Source: Prochlorococcus sp. AG-409-B13
GTDB lineage: Bacteria; Cyanobacteriota; Cyanobacteriia; PCC-6307; Cyanobiaceae
Direction of reading: 5' to 3'
NCBI GenBank assembly: GCA_003216035.1
Contig: QCJM01000003.1
Coordinates: 113,118 to 177,117, forward strand
Length of the DNA: 64,000 nt
The translations under genes were made by a program, and so were the position numbers. Below, piece after piece: positions 57,689 through 64,000 of the stretch (position 1 is the stretch's first letter; each line of letters begins with the position of its first letter). The notes under the pieces are model-generated. The model was given only the letters and a program-made list of their open reading frames with translations. It searched no databases and was not told the DNA's origin.

Positions 57689-58642
57689 TTAAGCCTGTGG
57701 TCTTACATCATTAAAGATTTCTTGAAGAATCTCCCCGGCTCCTTGCCCCTTAAGGGTATTAGCAAGTTCCAAGCCAATTGATTCAGGATTATCTATTGAG
57801 CCTTTCTTTTGATCACGTATTAGGCGCTTGCCGTCCAGACTGGCAACCATGCCAGTCAGTATTAATTCTTTAGCATTAACAATACTATTTACACCAATAG
57901 GAACTTGGCAACCTCCTTCTAGCTCTCTTAGGAATGCTCGTTCAGCAAGACATCTTTGAGAGGTAGGTTTGTGTTCCAATTTTTTTATTATTTCCAATAC
58001 TTCTGGATGTCCTTCTACGCATTCAATTCCTAATGCGCCTTGACCTACTGCATGTAATGAGATTTCACTGGGAATCAATTGATGGATGCGATCACCAAAA
58101 CCAAGCCTGGTTAGACCAGCTGCCGCAAGGATTAGGCAGTCGTAGTCCCCTGAATCGAGTTTTTGCAGACGTGTGATTACATTGCCTCGAACATCTTTAA
58201 ATACAAGATGAGGGTACTTGTGTCGTAGTTGGGCTAAACGCCTCAGGGAGCTAGTCCCTACAACAGCACCAGTCGGAAGAGTTTCTAATTGCTTATCGGC
58301 ATTTTTGGAATTTACAACGAGTGCATCAGCAGGATCTTCCCGCTCTGTAATGCATCCAAGCATTAGGCCTTCTGGCAGGTTGGTGGGGAGATCTTTGAGT
58401 GAATGAACTGCTATTTCTGCTCTGCCTACCAACATCTGGGCTTCCAGTTCTTTTGTAAAAAGTCCTTTGTCTCCAATTTTTGCTAATGCTACATCGAGAA
58501 TCTTGTCTCCTTGGGTTGCCATAGCTTCGATTGAGATCGATAGCCCTGGGTTTGTTCGTTCAAGTTCTTGCTTCACCCAGTTCGTCTGGACCATGGCCAG
58601 CTGGCTTCGGCGTGAGGCGATGCGCAGTTGGTCTAGTGCCAT
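57689..58642 (-). CDS. hemC: porphobilinogen deaminase
   Basis: A 317-residue enzyme: [49 protein letters not shown], and [18 protein letters not shown], the cysteine holding the dipyrromethane cofactor. It polymerises four porphobilinogens into hydroxymethylbilane. Slightly long at the N terminus. Its start side faces the 346-bp gap that ends with rpoD. Confidence 0.95.
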   Translation of the reverse strand: MALDQLRIASRRSQLAMVQTNWVKQELERTNPGLSISIEAMATQGDKILDVALAKIGDKGLFTKELEAQMLVGRAEIAVHSLKDLPTNLPEGLMLGCITEREDPADALVVNSKNADKQLETLPTGAVVGTSSLRRLAQLRHKYPHLVFKDVRGNVITRLQKLDSGDYDCLILAAAGLTRLGFGDRIHQLIPSEISLHAVGQGALGIECVEGHPEVLEIIKKLEHKPTSQRCLAERAFLRELEGGCQVPIGVNSIVNAKELILTGMVASLDGKRLIRDQKKGSIDNPESIGLELANTLKGQGAGEILQEIFNDVRPQA

Positions 58643-58988
58643 TGGATGTGTTCGAAGCTTTTCACATTAGTAAGGCGACGTCACAATATATGGCAAGCCT
58701 GGCAATCCCTTATTGGTTTGAATATTTTTCTTTGATTTCGTGGACCTGGACCTTGCCTGTAACGTTGACTTGTTTTGCAAAAAAGTGCAGTTTTGCAGAG
58801 CTTTGATTGCTTATTGACCATGAAAATTTAAGCGAAATTTCATTATCATTAAAAAGAATTTTTGACTAATAAACGAAAATGAATTTATAGATAGGCAGTG
58901 AATATTTCATTGGATCAACATCTTATGGCTAATTCTTTTATTTCTTATTTCAGTGATTCTGGATATTGTTTGCATTGAAAATTTACCT
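58643..58988. other. 346-bp gap between hemC and rpoD 3' end
   Basis: Holds the hemC promoter and the rpoD 3' region. It is AT-rich with short repeats (ttttgcaaaa and a second ttttgcag nearby at about 58770-58800) but no gene, tRNA or strong terminator is seen. Confidence 0.45.
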
Positions 58989-60302
58989 TTACTTGATATA
59001 TTCCTTGAGAACGCCATTCCTATTCGGATGGCGGAGCTTCCTAAGTGCTTTGGCTTCGATTTGCCTTATTCTCTCACGAGTTACATCAAAGATCTGGCCT
59101 ATTTCTTCTAAAGTTTTCATCCTTCCATCATCAAGACCATAACGAAGTCGAAGTACATCTCTTTCCCTAGGGCTAAGAGTTGCCAGAACTCCCTCTAAAT
59201 CTTCTCTAAGAAGATTCTTTGCTACATCTTGTTCTGGATTCTCAATATCAGCTTCGATAAAGTCACCCAGCCGAGAGTCTTCTTCTTTGCCAATAGGTGT
59301 TTCCAGAGAAATTGGGAGTTGAGCACTTTTAGCAATGAAACGGAGCTTTTCAATAGTCATTTCCATGCTTTCCGCTATTTCTTCTTCTGTGGGTTTTCTC
59401 CCAAACTCCTGACTAAGTACTTTGGTGGTTTTTTTGATTCGCGAGATCGTTTCATACAGATGAACGGGCAGACGAATTGTGCGACTTTGATCCGCTATTG
59501 CCCTGGTGATAGCCTGACGAATCCACCAGGTTGCATAGGTAGAGAACTTATAACCTTTTTCGTGATCAAATTTCTCTGCAGCACGAATTAGCCCAAGGCT
59601 TCCCTCTTGAATTAAATCTTGGAATGAAAGGCCTCTATTCATATATTTCTTTGCAATTGAAACAACTAGTCTCAAGTTAGATTGAACCATCTTTTCTTTA
59701 GCTCGTCGGCCAAGCATTAACCTTCGTCGAAATTTCACTAAGGGCATGCTTACTAGAGCTGCCCATTCTTTGGTTGTGGGGTAGTGATTGTTATCAGTCT
59801 CGTATTGAGCGGCAAGTTCTTCTAGTTGAAGCAGGTCTGCAATTTTTCGGGCTAATTCAATTTCTTCATCTGGTCTAAGTAAACGAATTCGTCCGATTTC
59901 TTGTAAGTAAACACGAATAGAGTCTTCTGTATAAACTCCTTTAGGCCCGATTTTGATGCTTGCTAGTGCTTTTGCTCTGGCATCTTGTTCGTTTGCAGAA
60001 ATTGTAGAGATCTCAATAGTTTCTGGTTCCTGCTGACTGTTATTTACAACAGGCAGATCTATTGATTGTCCTTGGGTCTTTTCTAAGGGTTGGCTTTTAG
60101 AGGAAACCTTTTTTGTGCTCGCTTTGGTCTTTTTTGATGATGAGCTAGAGGCTTTCTTGGGGGCCTTTTTTTTGATAGCAGTTGAATTTGATTTTTTTGA
60201 CTTGCTTGACCCTTCGACCTCAACTTTTGGGCGGGAGGATGTTTTTGGGGCTGCTTTGGACTGGGTCTTCGCAGCTGATGCTTTGGTTGCGGTAGGGCTC
60301 AT
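58989..60302 (-). CDS. rpoD: principal RNA polymerase sigma factor (sigma-70, RpoD/SigA type)
   Basis: A 437-residue group 1 sigma factor: region 1.2/2 with [54 protein letters not shown] split across regions 2.1-2.4 (the Tyr/Trp melting residues visible), region 3, and region 4.2 with [17 protein letters not shown]. The first 75 residues are Lys/Ser/Thr/Ala-rich and low complexity (KKK, SSSSKK), unlike the acidic region 1.1 of Escherichia coli RpoD. It transcribes most genes of the cell. Confidence 0.95.
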   Translation of the reverse strand: MSPTATKASAAKTQSKAAPKTSSRPKVEVEGSSKSKKSNSTAIKKKAPKKASSSSSKKTKASTKKVSSKSQPLEKTQGQSIDLPVVNNSQQEPETIEISTISANEQDARAKALASIKIGPKGVYTEDSIRVYLQEIGRIRLLRPDEEIELARKIADLLQLEELAAQYETDNNHYPTTKEWAALVSMPLVKFRRRLMLGRRAKEKMVQSNLRLVVSIAKKYMNRGLSFQDLIQEGSLGLIRAAEKFDHEKGYKFSTYATWWIRQAITRAIADQSRTIRLPVHLYETISRIKKTTKVLSQEFGRKPTEEEIAESMEMTIEKLRFIAKSAQLPISLETPIGKEEDSRLGDFIEADIENPEQDVAKNLLREDLEGVLATLSPRERDVLRLRYGLDDGRMKTLEEIGQIFDVTRERIRQIEAKALRKLRHPNRNGVLKEYIK

Positions 60303-60532
60303 ATCGGGACACTCAGACGGATAAAGGGATCTACTGATTCAGAGACTATGTTCCTGCAAAACACTGCAAAAATGGCTATCAAACCAGCAGAAACGATGCA
60401 CAGATACTTTGCTTAAAACTTGATTATGCGATTGATCACTAATCTCTTAGAGGGTAGTTGATCCTGCTTAACAGGTTAAAAAAGTGCTGTGCCTTTGTTT
60501 TTTGAGACTAGAAACTGAAAAAGGAGGATTTG
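60303..60532. promoter_or_regulatory. rpoD upstream region
   Basis: 230 bases between the rpoD start and the small ORF, divergent. It should carry the rpoD promoter(s) on the minus strand and perhaps a promoter for priA. No clear palindromic operator seen; a CCTG-TTAA-CAGG-like motif sits near 60461-60476. Confidence 0.4.
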
Positions 60533-60679
60533 TTGAACATGGCAGTGTTGTCAGGGGCTTTCTCAGACCAGACGACCATTTATGAGGAGAATCCTCATTT
60601 GGTTCATGCTTCGTGTCTTCCCACTGGACGGAACTCTGCTCTGTTCCGACAACAGCCTTTGGGCTGTCCAACAATTTAA
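60533..60679 (+). CDS. small ORF upstream of priA with strong Shine-Dalgarno and nested hairpins
   Basis: TTG 60533 (or ATG 60539) opens 48 (or 46) codons to TAA 60677-60679, 15 bases before the priA GTG. AAGGAGGA at 60521-60528 is the best Shine-Dalgarno in the window, 5 bases from TTG. The product (AVLSGAFSDQTTIYEE... ending PLGCPTI) matches no family I know. The same DNA holds three perfect hairpins: ATGAGGA/TCCTCAT, CGGAAC/GTTCCG and ACAGCC/GGCTGT. It may be a leader peptide, a small gene, or an RNA; I cannot tell which. Confidence 0.4.
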   Translation: MNMAVLSGAFSDQTTIYEENPHLVHASCLPTGRNSALFRQQPLGCPTI

Positions 60680-60694
60680 TCTTAAAAAAAACTT

Positions 60695-62977
60695 GTGAGT
60701 CCTGCAAGTCCTGATATTGATCAGCCATTAGTTGAGGTTGATGTTTGGCTAGATATTGGGCGAGAAGGACGTTGTTTTACTTATTTAGATTGTCGTCGTT
60801 TAGGGGTGAATCTTGGGGATTTGGTTCAGGTGCGCCTGAGAGGGAGATTGATGAATGGTCTTGTCGTAGACAGGCGTATACGTTCTTCTTCATCAAGTAA
60901 TCAGGAATGTAAGTCTATGAAGCAGCAATTTTCTTTATCAGAAGTAGAAGAGCTTTTACAGCCCGCTGCAGTTGATTCGAAATGGCGTGAGTGGATAGAA
61001 GAAGTTTCTGTTAAATGTCATATCAGTCCATTCAGAATGCTTAAAGCTGCCTTGCCTCCAGGTTGGTTGGGGCAACAAAAGTTTCGTCAGTCGCAGCCAA
61101 GAAAGCTTTGGTGGGTTTCTCTAGAGAAAAATCCACCAAAGCAACTTTCACCTAGACAGGCTGCATTGGAGAAAGCTCTTGTTGCTAGAGGGGGCGGCGC
61201 ATGGCAGAAGGATCTTCAGGTCGATGGCTTTTCTGACGCTCTTGTCAAAGCCTTTTTATCTAGTGGTCGTGCTCGACGTGAGAAAAGACAACCTTCTAAA
61301 ACCTCAAGTTCCACTTTTGATAGTGAAGATGCTTTGGATTTTCATGCTGAGGCTCCAAGGAAGTTAACCCAAGAACAGCAGTTGGCGATAGAAACTTTTG
61401 AAATGCAGACTCCAGGGAGTGCTTTGCTGCTTTGGGGAGTTACAGGATCTGGCAAGACAGAGATTTATTTGCAGCTTGTTTCCAAAGAATTAGAGGCAGG
61501 ACGTAATTGTTTAATTCTTGCTCCAGAGATTGGACTTATTCCTCAACTGGTTGATCGGTGTCGAAGACGTTTTGGACCACAGGTTTTGGAATATCACAGT
61601 GGATGTTCCGAAAGCGAGCGTGTACGTACTTGGAGAGTTGGTTTGGTATCTAAAAGACCTTTAGTGGTTGTTGGTACTCGATCAGCAATTTTTCTCCCGT
61701 TGTCGCCACTTGGACTGATTGTGATTGATGAGGAGCATGACACTTCTTACAAGCAAGAGTCTCCAATGCCGTGTTATCACGCTCGAGACTTGGCTTTGAA
61801 CCGTGCTTCCCGTACTGGTTCAAGGGTGGTATTGGGAAGCGCAACACCTTCTTTGGCAACTTGGAAGTGTCTTGTTCCAAAAGGGGAAATTCGAGTCGCA
61901 CGCTTAAGTAGAAGGATCTTGGACCAACCGTTGCCAAAGGTTCATGTCATTGATATGAGACTTGAATTGGCAGAAGGCAATCGCAGATTGATTAGTCGCC
62001 CAGTGATGGAAAGTCTTGAGGTACTGCCTGCTTTAGGTGAGCAGGCAGTCGTCTTAGTTCCAAGGCGAGGCTATAGCAGTTTTTTAAGTTGTCGAAGTTG
62101 TGGAGAGGTTGTTCAGTGCCCTAATTGTGATGTGGCGCTAACTGTGCATCGCGGTAGTAATGGTAATCAGTGGTTGCGTTGTCATTGGTGCGAGTATCGA
62201 GCAAATATTAAATCTAGGTGCGATCAATGTGGCTCCAATGCTTTTAAGCCTTTTGGCGCAGGAACACAAAGGGTGGTTGAACACCTCGCTCAGGAGTTGG
62301 ACGGATTGAAAATCTTGCGTTTTGACCGGGATTCAACTGGAGGACGAGATGGTCATCGCAGGGTGCTGGAACACTTCGCCTCAGGCGAGGCAGACGTACT
62401 TATAGGCACTCAAATGCTGGCGAAGGGAATGGATTTGCCAAAAGTTACTCTCGCAGTGGTCCTTGCTGCAGACGGGTTATTGCATCGCCCAGATTTGCAG
62501 GCTGGGGAACAGAGCCTGCAACTTTTTATGCAACTGGCTGGTCGTGCTGGTCGTGGTGAGCGCCCTGGAAAAGTTTTAGTTCAGACTTATTCCCCTGATC
62601 ACCCTGTTATTCACCACTTGGTTGATGGTCGTTATGAGGAATTCCTGAAGAAAGAAGCAAAACTTCGTCGTGAAGCAGGCTTGGTACCTTTTAGCCGTGC
62701 CTGCTTACTCCGCTTTGCAGGAGACTCCAATTCTGTTACGGCTACTGCCGCGACTGCTCTTGCTGAACAGATCAGATCATTGTGTGATTCGAAGGGATGG
62801 CGCATTGTTGGACCTGCACCAGCAATGGTTGCTCGAGTAGCGGGAAAAAGTAGATGGCAGTTGTTATTGCATGGTCCTGAATCGAGTCCACTACCACTCC
62901 CTCCTGGCGCGACCCTTTGGCAAGCCTTGCCAAAGGGGGTAACCCTTGCTGTTGACCCGGATCCGTTACAGCTTTGA
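60695..62977 (+). CDS. priA: primosomal protein N' (PriA helicase)
   Basis: A 760-residue SF2 helicase from GTG 60695: Walker A GVTGSGKTE around residue 248, DEEHD box around 345, zinc cysteine pairs CRSCGEVVQCPNCD and CHWCEYR...CDQCGS around 466-515, then GTQMLAKGMD and QLAGRAGRGERPG motifs. It restarts stalled replication forks. Length is standard. It diverges from rpoD and is close behind the small ORF. Confidence 0.95.
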   Translation: MSPASPDIDQPLVEVDVWLDIGREGRCFTYLDCRRLGVNLGDLVQVRLRGRLMNGLVVDRRIRSSSSSNQECKSMKQQFSLSEVEELLQPAAVDSKWREWIEEVSVKCHISPFRMLKAALPPGWLGQQKFRQSQPRKLWWVSLEKNPPKQLSPRQAALEKALVARGGGAWQKDLQVDGFSDALVKAFLSSGRARREKRQPSKTSSSTFDSEDALDFHAEAPRKLTQEQQLAIETFEMQTPGSALLLWGVTGSGKTEIYLQLVSKELEAGRNCLILAPEIGLIPQLVDRCRRRFGPQVLEYHSGCSESERVRTWRVGLVSKRPLVVVGTRSAIFLPLSPLGLIVIDEEHDTSYKQESPMPCYHARDLALNRASRTGSRVVLGSATPSLATWKCLVPKGEIRVARLSRRILDQPLPKVHVIDMRLELAEGNRRLISRPVMESLEVLPALGEQAVVLVPRRGYSSFLSCRSCGEVVQCPNCDVALTVHRGSNGNQWLRCHWCEYRANIKSRCDQCGSNAFKPFGAGTQRVVEHLAQELDGLKILRFDRDSTGGRDGHRRVLEHFASGEADVLIGTQMLAKGMDLPKVTLAVVLAADGLLHRPDLQAGEQSLQLFMQLAGRAGRGERPGKVLVQTYSPDHPVIHHLVDGRYEEFLKKEAKLRREAGLVPFSRACLLRFAGDSNSVTATAATALAEQIRSLCDSKGWRIVGPAPAMVARVAGKSRWQLLLHGPESSPLPLPPGATLWQALPKGVTLAVDPDPLQL

Positions 62978-63006
62978 TTAACATCTACTCAGTAGTAGGC
63001 ATTGCG

Positions 63007-64000
63007 TTATGGGGGAAGTTCAGGGAATCCGAAGCCTAAATTCAAACGAATTCTTTGGAGAATCAAGCTGATTATGAGCAATATAATTATTAGGATTGTT
63101 CCGACTCCTAATTGATTCCAGCGCCATTCATGAAGATTGAGTTGATTTAATTCACCTTGCTGAAGTTGCCACAGCAAAGCTGAGCCATTTTTATGAATTG
63201 ATAAGGGTATACTTTCGGTGGTTTTATTTTGAGGTACTTGGTTTATAAGAATCGAAAGAGTTAATCCAGGAATTTTGGGTAGGTTTGATAAGTCAACTTC
63301 CAGAGTAAGATCTTGTTGAACCCCTAGAAACCAATTTTCCTCATGTAGATTTAACTGGGGTTTTTTAATGTTAATACCTGCAGTATTTGCAGCAGTGCTA
63401 ACTGTTCGCTGAAGCAGTGAATTGGCATCTTTTGAGTTTAGTATTGGTGCCTTTATCTTTTGCCTTCCTTCTGGCGATGTAAGGATATCTACTTCTGGAA
63501 TGATATCCTTCATCGCATTTTCAAATTCACCTTGCCAAGGTAAAAGTTGTTTTGTTGAACTCTCAATTTCCCAACCTAACTTTATGCGGTCAGGCCCAGG
63601 AATACTTACTTCTGTAGTAATACGAACGCACCCACTAAGAAGGATGGTTAATGCTGTAAGGACAATGAAGAGAAGAATAGAGAAGCCGATTGAAAAGTCT
63701 TTAGGTGTTCCTGTTGCAGGTAGTGGAGGTGTTTTTTTCTTAGGAGCTTTTATTCGACTTGTACTTATCGAGTCCCCTGAAATTGTTGTTACATCTAATC
63801 TTGGAAGTGAAATAGACCAATTCGATGGTCTAGGCAAGCTTGGTGCTTCTAAAACAGAAAGCAGTTGTTTCGCTCGTTGACGCAGCTCGTTATCTCTTGA
63901 GTGAGTTAGAAGTCGACAGGTTGATATTGCTTTTTGCTCCTCCCCAATACCCATCCACGCGGTAACCATAAGCATCCTGACTTGGGCTCCTTGAAGTTCC
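63007..64000 (-). CDS. DUF3153-type membrane-anchored protein (5' end outside window)
   Basis: Open to the window edge; about 330 codons visible, of which an internal Met is at 63975. The N-terminal visible part (TAWMGIGEEQKAISTCRLLTHSRDNELRQRAKQLL) looks like a helical TPR-like repeat, then a linker, then a hydrophobic stretch with LSGC (about residues 100-118), a beta-rich domain, and a C-terminal helix (TILIIILLIISLIL). This arrangement fits cyanobacterial proteins with a DUF3153 domain. Function is unknown. Converges with priA. Confidence 0.65.
   Translation of the reverse strand, partial: ELQGAQVRMLMVTAWMGIGEEQKAISTCRLLTHSRDNELRQRAKQLLSVLEAPSLPRPSNWSISLPRLDVTTISGDSISTSRIKAPKKKTPPLPATGTPKDFSIGFSILLFIVLTALTILLSGCVRITTEVSIPGPDRIKLGWEIESSTKQLLPWQGEFENAMKDIIPEVDILTSPEGRQKIKAPILNSKDANSLLQRTVSTAANTAGINIKKPQLNLHEENWFLGVQQDLTLEVDLSNLPKIPGLTLSILINQVPQNKTTESIPLSIHKNGSALLWQLQQGELNQLNLHEWRWNQLGVGTILIIILLIISLILQRIRLNLGFGFPELPP

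Overview
The window looks like a chromosomal segment of a marine picocyanobacterium, most probably a low-light or intermediate-GC Prochlorococcus. Photosystem I subunits PsaF and PsaJ, cytochrome f and the Rieske protein, a 60-residue high-light-inducible (Hli) protein, a cyanobacterial AbrB-type regulator, an aa3-type cytochrome oxidase set, a lysine-rich principal sigma factor and very compact, often overlapping genes all point that way. The species call rests on recognising protein families and on T-rich third codon positions; no search was run. I see no insertion sequence, prophage, CRISPR array, rRNA or clear genomic-island signature: this is core chromosome, with interest in small genes, structured intergenic DNA and odd protein ends.

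Layout: 1-5.8 kb holds the 3' end of topA, a lipoprotein, a DUF2232 membrane protein, a CobT-like protein and an orphan Tat-type solute-binding lipoprotein, facing an aldo/keto reductase and a DUF151 nuclease-like protein. 5.9-12.3 kb holds riboflavin synthase, cyAbrB, and the respiratory oxidase block ctaC-ctaD-ctaE (minus) diverging from heme A assembly genes ctaA-ctaB (plus). 12.4-15 kb is an ABC-2 exporter plus a hypothetical protein. 15-22.2 kb carries groEL (no groES), a 58-aa membrane protein, fabG, ispD, an LD-carboxypeptidase, a UbiA prenyltransferase (plastoquinone ring) and ppx. 22.3-26.6 kb is a minus-strand run petC-petA-lgt-cobM plus tatC; TatC exports twin-arginine proteins such as the Rieske subunit encoded beside it.

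27-32.2 kb: an unrecognised one-helix protein, an NFACT/RqcH-type protein, gmk, psaJ, psaF, tsaD and hli. 32.4-40.3 kb: wecB overlapping a DUF1643 gene, a Na+/H+ antiporter, gltX, tRNA-Asp, a GC-rich 62-aa gene, tRNA-Trp, rplS, map and an SDR protein. 40.5-50.5 kb: a DRTGG/P-loop protein, a DprA/LOG-like protein, YajQ, a prohibitin, hemL, xth with an acidic repeat tail, conserved hypotheticals, larC and a UPF0104 membrane protein. 50.6-64 kb: an iron-type FutB permease, a 48-aa membrane protein, a CobW GTPase with PCD and YjbQ, an M32 carboxypeptidase, ppa, hemC, rpoD, a newly noticed small ORF/structured segment, priA and a DUF3153 protein cut by the window end.

Functionally the window links tetrapyrrole synthesis (hemL, hemC, ctaA, ctaB, cobM, CobT-like) to the electron-transfer proteins that use hemes and metals (PetA, PetC, PsaF/J, CtaCDE), with export and lipoprotein machinery (TatC, Lgt), translation (gltX, two tRNAs, rplS, map, tsaD, RqcH-like) and replication/transcription factors (topA, priA, rpoD). 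No dramatic new system is evident. The best candidates for undescribed biology are the small ORF with stacked hairpins between rpoD and priA, a set of AT-rich perfect hairpins at gene ends, an inverted repeat upstream of hemL, and several unannotated-size small genes.
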